From positions 1-34,188 of the forward strand of contig JALHQH010000002.1 of the NCBI GenBank assembly GCA_022842065.1: a stretch of DNA of 34,188 nucleotides, read 5' to 3'. Of the stretch, positions 17,691-28,170 are shown piece by piece (the first letter of the stretch is position 1; the number at the start of each line of letters is the position of its first letter). This DNA is from Caldilineaceae bacterium. Lineage in GTDB: Bacteria > Chloroflexota > Anaerolineae > Caldilineales > Caldilineaceae. The translations under genes were made by a program, and so were the position numbers. The notes under the pieces are model-generated. The model was given only the letters and a program-made list of their open reading frames with translations. It was not told the origin of the DNA and did not search any database.

Positions 17691-18587
17691 ATGGCCTTTA
17701 ACACCCCTTCCTATCAACAACCCTGGGCCGGCATGACCCAGGCCGGCGCGGACGCCGATGTCGGCATCTTGGGGGTGCCGTGGGATAACGCGGCCAGCTA
17801 TCGCCGCGGCGCCGCGGACGCGCCAGCCACCCTGCGGCGCTGTATCAGTTGCGCCGATAGGTTCAGCGAAGAGGGCGTCGAGTTAACCCTTTCCCTGTGT
17901 GATTATGGCGATGTCGGGCGCGATCTCGACTGGGCGCGCTATTTTGCCACCGTCACCGAGCGCGCCAAAGCGGCCCTAGCCCATCCCTTCACACTCTTTC
18001 TCGGTGGCGACCACAGCGTAAGCATCCCCCTGATGCAGGCCATGAGTGAGAGCGTAACCACGCCCTTTGGCGTGTTGCACATCGACGCCCACGCCGACCT
18101 GGAAGAGAGTTATGAGGGCAGCCGCTGGAGCCATGCCTGCACCGCCCGGCGCGCCCTCGAATTGCCAAATGTCCAGCGTGATGGCTATGTTTTTGTCGGC
18201 CTGCGTGCGCCGATTGATGAGGATATCCACTTCCTACGCGCCCACCCGGAGATCCAGGTCCACCCCATGCGCGCGATCATCCAACGGGGCATCCCCGCCG
18301 TCGCCGCGGATGTGATTGCCCAGTTACACCGCTTTGACCAGGTCTACGTGACCTGGGATGTCGATTCCCTCGATCCGGCCTATGCCCCTGGCACCGGCAC
18401 CCCCAACGCTGGTGGCCTGACCACGCGCGAGTTACTCGAATTTTTCCGTCTCGTCGTGCCCGCACTGCCGGTCCGCGCCCTGGATATTGTCGAGATCGCC
18501 CCACCGCTTGATCACGCGGACATGACGACCTGGGCCGCGATCAAGGTGATTTTGGAGACGTTGGGGATGGTGCAGGCAAAGGGGTGA
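17691..18587 (+). CDS. Agmatinase/ureohydrolase family protein
   Basis: Arginase-superfamily enzyme, 298 aa, cytoplasmic, with a dinuclear manganese site. All ligands are present: H108 in GGDHS, D132, H134 and D136 in DAHAD, and D223 and D225 in DVDSLDP. The agmatinase-like GTGTPNAGGLTTRE block and a late Glu (E268 in VEIAPP) follow. Agmatinase (SpeB) would convert agmatine to putrescine and urea; guanidinobutyrase or a related ureohydrolase cannot be excluded. It begins six bases after the stop of the PotD-like gene, with no strong ribosome site, suggesting translational coupling. A deleted copy of part of this gene is present at 25364-25546. Confidence 0.88.
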   Translation: MAFNTPSYQQPWAGMTQAGADADVGILGVPWDNAASYRRGAADAPATLRRCISCADRFSEEGVELTLSLCDYGDVGRDLDWARYFATVTERAKAALAHPFTLFLGGDHSVSIPLMQAMSESVTTPFGVLHIDAHADLEESYEGSRWSHACTARRALELPNVQRDGYVFVGLRAPIDEDIHFLRAHPEIQVHPMRAIIQRGIPAVAADVIAQLHRFDQVYVTWDVDSLDPAYAPGTGTPNAGGLTTRELLEFFRLVVPALPVRALDIVEIAPPLDHADMTTWAAIKVILETLGMVQAKG

Positions 18588-18633
18588 GCGTGGGGCAACT
18601 GACAAGCGCAAAAGTGAGTGAATCAGATAAAGG

Positions 18634-19014
18634 CTATGACCCCATTAGGCGTTGGCGCAGACGCTTCTGTGCTTCTTTTCGCAAAACGCTTGGACGCCGT
18701 TCGCCCGATAGTCCCCCATTACGCTTACGTCGTCGCAATCTGGTTTCTATATATTCTATAAGCGGGCGATCCGCCACTTTCTTCCATGGTTTACGCCGAA
18801 CGCCAGTTGTTGCAGGAACGATTTCTTCCACAGCATCTCTAATACGGTGCGCTTCGACCTGCTGAGCAACGGTACGCCGATAATGGCGATTTACCATCGC
18901 TTTGCGTTTACGTATACTCTTTATGGCGCTTGTCCGGCTTTCCCCGTACATATTCCGGCGATCATAAAGATAACTAAGGATTTTTCGTTCTTGTGGTGTT
19001 CTGCTTATTCTCAT
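18634..19014 (-). CDS. Conserved-looking basic hypothetical protein
   Basis: A 126-residue, very Arg/Lys-rich protein that I cannot assign to a named family. Its N-terminal half (ERKILSYLYDRRNMYGESR then KSIRKRKAMVNRHYRR) resembles small hypothetical proteins I have seen in other bacteria. No membrane segment or Cys motif is visible. The start is supported by AAGGA about ten bases upstream. It follows the Imm-5-like gene by 64 bp on the same strand and is convergent with the agmatinase. Nucleic-acid binding is only a guess from the charge. Confidence 0.6.
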   Translation of the reverse strand: MRISRTPQERKILSYLYDRRNMYGESRTSAIKSIRKRKAMVNRHYRRTVAQQVEAHRIRDAVEEIVPATTGVRRKPWKKVADRPLIEYIETRLRRRKRNGGLSGERRPSVLRKEAQKRLRQRLMGS

Positions 19015-19078
19015 CTAGGCTTGTCCTTCACTAGAAATTACCATGCCTCCCGTTGGGGTGCTTGCCCTATCACGTTGG

Positions 19079-19594
19079 TCAGCAGTCGAAGACCGACCAG
19101 CAGATCGCGTTGCGCAAGCGCTGGTCGTCAAGGACGAGTTCACGAATCGCCGCCGGCAGTTGGTCGCGCTGCCACTGGCACGAAAGCCGGCCGGCATTTT
19201 CAGCCTCGCCTTTGGGCACCGCCGCCCGCGCAGCCTTGATCGCGTAGGCCGCCGCACCGAGTTCGTGGGCGGCGACATGGGCCACCACCGCCGCCTGGCC
19301 GGCCGCAAAGGCCGCGTACCGCGCCGCGCCACGCAAATCTCGGGCCGCCGCCATCGCATGGCCCCCCACCGCGCGGGCCTCCGACATCGTGATCTCACCG
19401 CGGGTCCAAGCCCGAATCTGCGCAATCGACTGGCGGGGCCGCGGGTCAGCGGGCTGCACCGCCTCAAAATGGGGCAGGACATGCTCTGCACACAGGGCCG
19501 CCCACAACGCCAGGAGCCGATGATCGTCGTCCGTGAGCGTCCCTCCACGGCGGATGGTGATAAAGCGGGGGTCGCGGTCTTTGGGGAGGATCAT
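19079..19594 (-). CDS. Putative immunity protein (Imm-5-like)
   Basis: 171-residue helical, Ala-rich protein matching the pattern annotated as putative immunity protein/Imm-5-like: N-terminal LPKDRDPRFITIRRGGTL, central VAAHELGAAAYAIKAARAA, and C-terminal RELVLDDQRLRNAICWSVFD. These are thought to be antidotes of polymorphic toxins, but many occur alone and their function is untested. The start has AAAGGTG seven bases upstream. No toxin gene is adjacent; the next gene downstream is the basic hypothetical protein. Two overlapping frames also stay open because of high GC, but only this one matches a family. Confidence 0.82.
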   Translation of the reverse strand: MILPKDRDPRFITIRRGGTLTDDDHRLLALWAALCAEHVLPHFEAVQPADPRPRQSIAQIRAWTRGEITMSEARAVGGHAMAAARDLRGAARYAAFAAGQAAVVAHVAAHELGAAAYAIKAARAAVPKGEAENAGRLSCQWQRDQLPAAIRELVLDDQRLRNAICWSVFDC

Positions 19595-19717
19595 GGGTAC
19601 ACCTTTCCGATTGCATCGGCCTAACGGTGAGCGTTACTAGTTACGCGCCAAACGGTCTTATCAACCGTGGCCCTAACCAATTTCTGTTGCGAAAGGAAAA
19701 AAGGTTCTCGCATGGAT

Positions 19718-20335
19718 TCAGTGCGATATGTGTGCGCACACAATCGGTAGGGTTATTTCGTCTCGCGCAATTGCTGCTACCGTTTCTACATATAGCGTAT
19801 GCTCTATTACCAGTACTCGCGTAGCAAGGGCTTCCGGTGTATCTGAGCGTAAGACGGGAATTCGTTTTTGCGCTACAATCGGCCCTTCATCGTAGTTTTC
19901 GGTCGCGACATGCACGGTCGCGCCGGTCTCCTTTTCCCCAGACTGGATAACGGCATAATGTACGTTCATGCCATACATCCCCTTACCACCAAATTTGGGA
20001 AGCAGTGCAGGGTGGATGTTAAGCACTCTCCCCCAATATCGAGTGAGGGTTAGTGGGCCGAGTTTTCGCATGTACCCCGCCAGGATGACGAGATCAATTT
20101 CGTGCTTCACCAGCAACTCCAGGATCGTCGAATCAAGTTCCGCAGGATCTGGGTGCGTTTTCGAACTGAGGTGAAAGGCGTGAATTTTCTCTCGGCGCGC
20201 CCGCGCTAGCGCACCTGAATCGGCGTTGTTGCTGATAAGCAACACGGGCTGCGCCTTGATTCTTCCAGTTGCACATGCGTCCATGATCGCCTGGGCGTTT
20301 GAACCATTGTGTGACGCAAAGAAAGCGAGCTTCAT
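19718..20335 (-). CDS. purN: Phosphoribosylglycinamide formyltransferase (PurN)
   Basis: Transfers a formyl group from 10-formyltetrahydrofolate to GAR in purine synthesis; cytoplasmic, 205 aa, normal length. Visible are the phosphate loop with GSN (residues 11-13), catalytic N106 and H108 in LNIHPALLP (the same numbers as in E. coli PurN), and D149 in the TENYDEGPIVAQ loop. The catalytic set is complete. A variant loop (KFGGKGMYG) follows the NIHP motif, as in several PurN homologues. AAGGAT lies about eight bases before the ATG. No other pur gene is nearby, so it is probably transcribed alone from the promoter upstream. Confidence 0.92.
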   Translation of the reverse strand: MKLAFFASHNGSNAQAIMDACATGRIKAQPVLLISNNADSGALARARREKIHAFHLSSKTHPDPAELDSTILELLVKHEIDLVILAGYMRKLGPLTLTRYWGRVLNIHPALLPKFGGKGMYGMNVHYAVIQSGEKETGATVHVATENYDEGPIVAQKRIPVLRSDTPEALATRVLVIEHTLYVETVAAIARDEITLPIVCAHISH

Positions 20336-20369
20336 TTAGCAGATCCTTGGAGCATATACTCAACGGTGC

Positions 20370-20411
20370 CATAAAGTAACACTTTTTCAGGTGTATATAG
20401 GTTACTTTATG
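20370..20411 (-). promoter_or_regulatory. Inverted repeat in the purN leader
   Basis: CATAAAGTAAC (20370-20380) and its exact complement (20401-20411) flank 20 bases. If the predicted promoter is used, the pair forms a stem in the 5' leader of purN mRNA, ending about 35 bases before the start codon. It could be an operator or leader structure. Confidence 0.4.
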
Positions 20412-20422
20412 TGCTGCCGTGC

Positions 20423-20451
20423 AGTATATAAAGATGTTTCTACGGATACAA
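20423..20451 (-). promoter_or_regulatory. Possible purN promoter
   Basis: Minus-strand TTGTAT (20446-20451) and TATACT (20423-20428) have a 17-base spacer. The -10 is good (five of six); the -35 is weak (three of six). Confidence 0.35.
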
Positions 20452-20532
20452 CCTGCGTAACCGCTCTTCAACCACGGCGCCAACCGCGAACATCATGTTG
20501 TGGTGATTCTCACAGCGCAACCAGCGCAACTT

Positions 20533-21027
20533 CTATGAATGGCCTGCAAGCCAAGCACGCACATCGGCGGCGTGATCGTCGTAAAAATGGTGAAAGAACT
20601 CACCAACGGCAAAACGTTGATCGCCGACCCAGATCACGGGGAATTTGGCTTCGATCAACTCAGTCCGAGCATCGTCGGGCAAGGCTTCGATGATAGCCAG
20701 CAGCTGTTCATGCAAGGCATGGGCTTCATCCACGACCTCACGAACAGAACGGTTGCCATTCGCGGTATAGATCCAGCCGTTGATCGCTTCCTCTGCTTTG
20801 AGATCCGCGGGCCAGGGCGGGGCTGGTTCTGGCTGTCCCGCCGCGGCCGCTTGCAAACGGGCAACCAGCCAGTGCTGCCAGCCGGTCAAGTGGGCAATGA
20901 TGTCACGCATAGCCCACTCGCCGTTGACGCCGGGTTGCGCCAGCCGCGTTTCCCCAATCGCAGCGAGGAGCAACTCCCACTTCTGCGCTTCTTCCCGCAA
21001 CCACTTGATCAGCTCTGCTTTGTTCAT
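20533..21027 (-). CDS. ClbS/DfsB family (DinB-like) four-helix bundle protein
   Basis: 164 aa, DinB-superfamily four-helix protein resembling ClbS/DfsB, some members of which (ClbS) protect against the genotoxin colibactin. Metal-type His residues are present at H46 (IIAHLTGW) and in HHFYDDH (H146, H147, H152). The N-terminus NKAELIKWLREEAQKWELLLA and the WAMRDIIAHLTGW block are family-typical. AGGAG sits six bases before the ATG. It lies just downstream of the rph terminator on the same strand, so it probably has its own promoter. The real substrate is unknown. Confidence 0.85.
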   Translation of the reverse strand: MNKAELIKWLREEAQKWELLLAAIGETRLAQPGVNGEWAMRDIIAHLTGWQHWLVARLQAAAAGQPEPAPPWPADLKAEEAINGWIYTANGNRSVREVVDEAHALHEQLLAIIEALPDDARTELIEAKFPVIWVGDQRFAVGEFFHHFYDDHAADVRAWLAGHS

Positions 21028-21074
21028 CTGTGACTCCTGATGGTAGATAGGTAGAATAGAATAGGGCCATTATA

Positions 21075-21107
21075 ACAAAAAACCTGGGCCGCATCCACCC
21101 AGGTTTT
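21075..21107 (-). terminator. Intrinsic terminator of rph
   Basis: On the minus strand a 10-bp perfect stem (AAAACCTGGG, 21079-21088, with 21098-21107) and nine-base loop are followed by a run of T residues (21082 down to 21077). It begins about 27 bases after the rph stop codon. On the plus strand it is also followed by TTTT. Confidence 0.8.
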
Positions 21108-21133
21108 CTGCCTTTGCCGATTCGATCAACAAA

Positions 21134-23761
<2,628 letters not shown>

Positions 23762-23887
23762 TCATCTAAAAAGTCTAGCCCATCCGCCATGGGACGGCCC
23801 GCGCCCTGTCATCCCGCGCCCGCAGGATGGGCAGAAACGCTTGCAATGAGGCTGATCTAGGTCGCCTACGCATAGACACGCTGGGCT

Positions 23888-23916
23888 AGTATAGTGAGTC
23901 TATGCCCAAAGGGCAA
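23888..23916 (-). promoter_or_regulatory. Predicted rph promoter
   Basis: Minus-strand TTGCCC (23911-23916) and TATACT (23888-23893) with a 17-base spacer. An 8-bp inverted repeat, GCATAGAC (23870-23877) and GTCTATGC (23898-23905), brackets the -10 element and could be an operator. Leader length would be about 140 nt. Confidence 0.45.
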
Positions 23917-24038
23917 TCACCAAGAAGGGGCAGAAAAGGCGTAGAAATTGAAAGGAAATCAAAAAGAAATGGCTATGGATTTTTTTGTGTAAATCCACTA
24001 TACTACAAACAACAAAGGAATGATGCGTGATTAGTAAC

Positions 24039-24129
24039 TACCAAGCCACCCCCTCCCAACCTCCCCCGAGTACAGGGGAGGAGCCGACACTGTTCCCTCC
24101 CCAAACTGGGGAGGGCTAGGGAGGGGTTA
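24039..24129. repeat. C/G-rich intergenic repeat
   Basis: Runs of CCCCTCCC and its complement form several stems; the best is CCCTCCCCA (24095-24103) with TGGGGAGGG (24107-24115) around a three-base loop. Elements of this look are frequent between genes in many environmental genomes. Confidence 0.5.
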
Positions 24130-24146
24130 GTTGTTACCAGAAATTT

Positions 24147-24184
24147 CGCCCTGCGCTCACCAGGGTGAGCGCAGGGCGTTTTGT
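24147..24184. terminator. 14-bp perfect hairpin downstream of DUF2200
   Basis: Arms 24147-24160 and 24165-24178 are exact complements with a four-base loop. TTTTGT follows on the plus strand; on the minus strand, where the DUF2200 gene ends 13 bases before, only a short AAATTT follows. It probably ends the GNAT-DUF2200 transcript even though its T run faces the other way. Confidence 0.55.
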
Positions 24185-24190
24185 CTTCCA

Positions 24191-24553
24191 CTACGCGGCC
24201 GCTTGCTTGCGCAAAATCTTGTCCATTGTTTTGCCCTTCGCCAACTCGTCGACTAATTTGTCCAGATAGCGAATTTCGCGCATCGTTGGTTCAGCGATCT
24301 CTTCGATGCGGACACCGCAAATCACCCCCTTGACCAACGTCCGGGCCGGATTAAGCTGGGGGGCATCCGCAAAGAAGGTTTCAAAGTCGGTGCTGTTATG
24401 CAGTTGGGCTTCAAGCTCAGCCTGAGTATAGCCGGTGAGCCAACGCATGATTTCATCGACTTCGGCTTTGGTACGCCCCTTTTTCTCCGCCTTGGCAAGA
24501 TAATGGGGATAAACACTGGCGACACTTGTGGTATAGATGCGATGTTTTGACAT
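24191..24553 (-). CDS. DUF2200 family protein
   Basis: 120-residue cytoplasmic protein of unknown function, recognised by [20 protein letters not shown] and the [13 protein letters not shown] block typical of DUF2200. The C-terminus ([20 protein letters not shown]) is also family-like. The ATG at 24553 is preferred to 24571 because AGAGG lies six bases before it and the family begins MSKHRIY. It follows the GNAT acetyltransferase gene by 49 bp on the same strand and is likely in one transcript with it. Confidence 0.88.
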   Translation of the reverse strand: MSKHRIYTTSVASVYPHYLAKAEKKGRTKAEVDEIMRWLTGYTQAELEAQLHNSTDFETFFADAPQLNPARTLVKGVICGVRIEEIAEPTMREIRYLDKLVDELAKGKTMDKILRKQAAA

Positions 24554-24602
24554 GATGCCTCTTTTTATCAATCGTGCGCCCTACTGCGCAGATGCAATTC
24601 AC

Positions 24603-25202
24603 TCAGCCAGCCGCCAGACCTGAGTGCAACTGTTCCCACTCCCGCCGGAGCAGCCCATAGATCCACGAATCCGATATCTCGCCATTCACAATACAATTTT
24701 CGCGCAGCGTGCCTTCGCGCAAAAAGCCGAGCTTTTCCAGCACACGACCCGAGGCGGCATTGCGGGTATCGGCCTCGGATTGCACACGGTTCAGGTCCAG
24801 CGTGTTGAAGGCCCACTGCAACAGGGCACCGGCAGCCTCGGTGGCAAAGCCCTGGCCCCAGGCCGCCTCAGCGAGGCAGTAACCGAGCATTGCGCTGCGA
24901 TAGGTTGGGTCCCAATTCATCAATACGCACCAGCCGATGAACAGCCCATCGGCGCTACGGTCAATGGCCAGCCGTGCGCCGCTGCCTGCCTGCGCCATTT
25001 GCTGGCAACGCGCGATAAAGCGCTCCGCCTGTGCGCGCTCCTGCCAGGGGGGTGTGTCCCAATAGCGCAAGACGCGTGGATTACTCTGTAGTGCGAAGAT
25101 GGCGTCCGTGTCGGCCGCTGTGAAAGGGCGCAACAGCAAACGCGCGGTGCGCAGCGTCGGGGTTGGTAAGGCGATCACAGCATTTGCGGTAAGATCGGCC
25201 AT
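24603..25202 (-). CDS. GNAT family N-acetyltransferase (RimJ/RimL-like)
   Basis: 199 aa acetyl-CoA-dependent transferase. The N-terminal strand TARLLLRPFTAADTDAIF, the acetyl-CoA pyrophosphate loop in WGQGFATEA (115-123) and the NAASGRVLEKLGF block (148-160) place it in the RimJ/RimL-like (Acetyltransf_3) group, which modifies protein N-termini or small amines. AAGGAG lies nine bases before the ATG. It heads a probable two-gene unit with DUF2200. The acceptor substrate is not evident. Confidence 0.9.
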   Translation of the reverse strand: MADLTANAVIALPTPTLRTARLLLRPFTAADTDAIFALQSNPRVLRYWDTPPWQERAQAERFIARCQQMAQAGSGARLAIDRSADGLFIGWCVLMNWDPTYRSAMLGYCLAEAAWGQGFATEAAGALLQWAFNTLDLNRVQSEADTRNAASGRVLEKLGFLREGTLRENCIVNGEISDSWIYGLLRREWEQLHSGLAAG

Positions 25203-25363
25203 GTTTGAGGCTCCTTCGGCTCACTGAAGAGCAGTGAGAGAATTAAAGTGATGCAAGCTAAGGGACGCCAGGCTCAGCGTGAAATATTTGGACGCACGAA
25301 CCATCATTTTTCTCTCTTAGAAATTCCTGCCACCATCTTATCCTGTTTGGCCCCTGTCGCAAA

Positions 25364-25546
25364 ATGAGCACTATTACTGTCTTGGGCGAGTTGCACGCCC
25401 TGATTGACGAGGAAATCGACTTTCTCAACGCTGGATTTGTGGAGAACGCGCCGCTTGATCACGCGGCTATGAAGACCTGGGCAGCGATCAATGTGATTTT
25501 GGAGACGTCGGTTATGGTGCAGTCAAAGGAGAGCAGTGGGGAGTAG
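25364..25546 (+). pseudogene. Internally deleted remnant of an agmatinase gene
   Basis: A 60-codon open frame that aligns to two separate parts of the ureohydrolase at 17691-18587. ELHALIDEEIDFL matches its residues 170-182 (GLRAPIDEDIHFL region), and ENAPLDHAAMKTWAAINVIL matches 268-288 (EIAPPLDHADMTTWAAIKVI). The intervening 80 or so residues, with the DVDSLDP metal ligands, are missing, and the N-terminal half including GGDHS and DAHAD is absent. DNA similarity is also clear (for example CCGCTTGATCACGCGG in both). It cannot be an active enzyme. It lies between the GNAT gene and the AT-rich defence-like cluster. Confidence 0.75.
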
Positions 25547-25664
25547 CTGAGCGCAGCGCTTTAGTAATGTGCGGGCTAGGACGGTGCAAACTAACGATAG
25601 CTTATTAATTAGAGGATGTTTACCTCTCTACTATCATATGTAAATGACATCATCTCATCTGTTA

Positions 25665-26528
25665 TTAACACAGTGCATATATTAAAGCTTGGTACATACC
25701 TTTCTGCCAATGATTAATAAACAGTGCCTTATCTATACCTGGTTGTAAAATAATACTTCGAACATTTTCGATGCCTAAACCTGACCGCTTCATACGCTCG
25801 ATTTGAAGCAAGACTATACCCAGGTGCTCCGCCGCTTTAGTAGCATAACGCTTAGCTAAATTGAAGTCTTCAAAGTGTTTTCTAACCCTTTGTTTGTCTA
25901 CCTCACGCCAGTTTTCAGGTGGTGATACATAGTATTCAAATGCACCTGGCTCTCTATCATCATCCGTATGATAAACCGCAAAAATCCATTGTTCTAAGAA
26001 GAATCTGTCATTATCTACATAAGGTTGTATGATTTGATCTTTTGCATTCCTTGCAAAGGAATGTGCTTTGCCGTCCATATTGCAATCACGGCATGACGGA
26101 ATCAGATTGCGAGGCAAAACAGAAAATTGAGGGAAATGCGCTTTGGGCAAAAAATGGTCCAAGTTACGCGGAGTGCCAATCCCACCACAAAATGGGCACT
26201 TTTCCTTTGCAGCATTTAGCAATTCATCATAGATTTTTCTGGCTGGCTTATCCTCTGGCACAAAGTACTGGTCATAAATCTTGATCAATTCAGACTTCTT
26301 CAACAAAGTATCTATAACAATAGGGTCATCATCTTCATGAGTATTGATAGGTGAGATAGTATATAGCTCCCCAATACTAGCCGTAGCTAAATACTGAATC
26401 TCTATTGACATAAGAGCAGACTTGCTACATGTCAGCTTCTTTCTTAATGTCGCATTCCCAGTAATACCGGTAACACATTCGTCAAGAACTTGTTCAAAAC
26501 TATATTGAGGATCACTCTGCCGCATCAT
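25665..26528 (-). CDS. HNH endonuclease (PtuB-like), partner of the upstream ATPase
   Basis: 287 aa predicted nuclease with a zinc-ribbon HNH core: CPFCG (C111, C114), LDHFLPKAHFPQFS with catalytic H125, NLIPSCRDCN (C146, C149) completing the zinc knuckle. About 100 residues precede and 130 follow the core; they match nothing I recognise. The ATG at 26528 is chosen because AGGAG lies eight bases upstream; it overlaps the last 17 bases of the ATPase gene, implying translational coupling. ATPase plus HNH pairs of this layout occur in Septu (PtuA/PtuB) anti-phage systems and retron effectors. The gene is AT-rich relative to its surroundings, suggesting acquisition by transfer. Confidence 0.85.
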   Translation of the reverse strand: MMRQSDPQYSFEQVLDECVTGITGNATLRKKLTCSKSALMSIEIQYLATASIGELYTISPINTHEDDDPIVIDTLLKKSELIKIYDQYFVPEDKPARKIYDELLNAAKEKCPFCGGIGTPRNLDHFLPKAHFPQFSVLPRNLIPSCRDCNMDGKAHSFARNAKDQIIQPYVDNDRFFLEQWIFAVYHTDDDREPGAFEYYVSPPENWREVDKQRVRKHFEDFNLAKRYATKAAEHLGIVLLQIERMKRSGLGIENVRSIILQPGIDKALFINHWQKGMYQALIYALC

Positions 26529-28104
26529 GACTATTACTCCTATCACGATTAGCAATGAGTGCTTTTAGAATAGCTCTACCTTCAAATCCGAGTTGATTCT
26601 TGTAATCAGAAACTATCTCCTCATAGGTTCTACCTGTTTGAACAGATTTAGCAAGGAGGTCGTGAAATCCTGAGCGTTCAACCTCTAGACTGAATACTTC
26701 GCTGGTCAATACTCCAACATTTTCACCAAAAGTTTCAATAGCTGGACGACTAGTCGCGACATTTGTGCCCACACGATAAATTTTCCAAACGCAGGAACGC
26801 GGTATTTCTTGCAAAACCACTGGTGAGTGTGTTGCTATAATGGCGACGCCGTTGCGATCATGAAGCAAATCGGCAAGTGCGCGTACAAATGCCGATAATA
26901 GCGGAGGATGCAAATGGCTTTCCGGCTCGTCCAATAGTACTAACGTCTTTTCTTCTACCGTGGAAACTAAGCGGGTCATAGTAAGTAGAACAATAGCGTG
27001 TCCCGAACTCATACGAGATAAAAACGGAGCAACTTTTTCTCGGTACTTGCCTTGAAATGAGCGTGAATCATATTGTTCTTCGTTTACGCTACTCTTACGG
27101 AGCTCCCGGTAAGCAGATTCTAGCGATTCTAGCCTCATTGAGGCAAAATTCTCATCTGAACCCAGCTTACCCATCGCATCTAGCCAACGCTCTGTCTTTT
27201 TCGGCTCACAAAAACAACTAATTAAGGCTCTTACACAATCATCCTGAAGATTGCTAATAGTTCGGTGGAGATCGCCATTATGCGGATCTTTCAAACCAAT
27301 ATAGAAATAACAAGTTCCTTTGGCAGGATCAGGTTGTTCCTGTGGAGGCGTAAATGGGTCGAAAGCACTGAAGGAAACTGACACGAGGCTACTAAAATAA
27401 TCGTCTGAAATTTCGGTTTCCTGGTGCCCTTCTGTATCGACAAACTTAGCTTTCGCTCCTTGTCGATCTGTAATGGCTTCAATCATGTTATTTAGTAAAG
27501 TTGTTTTGCCTACCCCATTCCGGCCAATAACGGCATGAATGTTGGTGCTAGGCATGGAGCCTACTTTTACATCAAAACTAATAACTATTATCCCTGAATG
27601 TTCTTTCTCAGGTTTGACAAACTTAAACTTAAAGTCGGTGAGTTCAGCCTTGCCACCGAGGACTCGAGCATATTGCCCTTTTACGACAGAAAGGCTAACC
27701 TCGCGTAATAATGATGTGCTAAAAACGTCTTCTTCTTTTATGTCTTCAATGAGGTCAGGCTGTACGACAATATCGCGCAACGCTAATAGAATCAATTTAC
27801 CAAGATCCTTAGGTAAAGAGGCCAAATTGCGATAAAATTCCACACCTAAGCCCAGCGAGAAGAACTCATCACCTATGGTGTCAAAGCGGCGAGGCAATTT
27901 GGCATAAGTTGCAGTTTCTCGTGTTTGTCCCTTAAAGCCAATCTTTACTGCACCGATTTCATAGAGCTGACCGTCTTCATCGTGGAGTGACATGTGAAAC
28001 ATGGTGACAAAAGAATAGTCATTCCAATGATCTATCTTGAGATATACTGTATTCTTGCCACTATTTGGTACCCAAGTGTTTCTGTCTAAAACACGAAATT
28101 CCAT
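26512..28104 (-). CDS. AAA/ABC-type ATPase (PtuA-like) with novel N-terminal domain
   Basis: 530 aa. The ATPase core is intact: Walker A GRNGVGKTT (194-202), an ABC-like signature MSSGHA (365-370), Walker B TLVLLDEPESHLHP (387-400) and the switch His in ATHSP (424-428). This is the AAA_21/OLD-like arrangement found in defence ATPases. About 185 residues precede Walker A, with alternating aromatic and acidic strands (YLKIDHWNDYSFVTMFH, GAVKIGFKG), and do not match a domain I know; in most such ATPases the P-loop is near the N-terminus. Start at 28104 preferred over the TTG at 28152; GGGAG lies 11-12 bases upstream. Probably works with the overlapping HNH nuclease as a sensor/regulator. Confidence 0.87.
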   Translation of the reverse strand: MEFRVLDRNTWVPNSGKNTVYLKIDHWNDYSFVTMFHMSLHDEDGQLYEIGAVKIGFKGQTRETATYAKLPRRFDTIGDEFFSLGLGVEFYRNLASLPKDLGKLILLALRDIVVQPDLIEDIKEEDVFSTSLLREVSLSVVKGQYARVLGGKAELTDFKFKFVKPEKEHSGIIVISFDVKVGSMPSTNIHAVIGRNGVGKTTLLNNMIEAITDRQGAKAKFVDTEGHQETEISDDYFSSLVSVSFSAFDPFTPPQEQPDPAKGTCYFYIGLKDPHNGDLHRTISNLQDDCVRALISCFCEPKKTERWLDAMGKLGSDENFASMRLESLESAYRELRKSSVNEEQYDSRSFQGKYREKVAPFLSRMSSGHAIVLLTMTRLVSTVEEKTLVLLDEPESHLHPPLLSAFVRALADLLHDRNGVAIIATHSPVVLQEIPRSCVWKIYRVGTNVATSRPAIETFGENVGVLTSEVFSLEVERSGFHDLLAKSVQTGRTYEEIVSDYKNQLGFEGRAILKALIANRDRSNSHDAAE

Positions 28105-28170
28105 ATCTAGTAACACTCCCAAATACAGGATGATTTCTTTTGAATGGCCCAAATTACGCAGAACATCCCA

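Noticed and set aside
16911..17720. Minus-strand 269-codon open frame opposite the PotD-like gene
   Set aside because: The plus-strand frame has a lipobox and family motifs; the antisense product is Gly/Val-rich with no recognisable domain.
19043..19624. Plus-strand 193-codon open frame opposite the Imm-5-like gene
   Set aside because: The minus-strand frame matches the immunity family and has a ribosome site; the plus-strand frame is Arg/Gly-rich noise from high GC.
20539..21033. Plus-strand frame the same length as the ClbS-like gene
   Set aside because: It is an antisense mirror; only the minus strand shows the four-helix family motifs and a good ribosome site.
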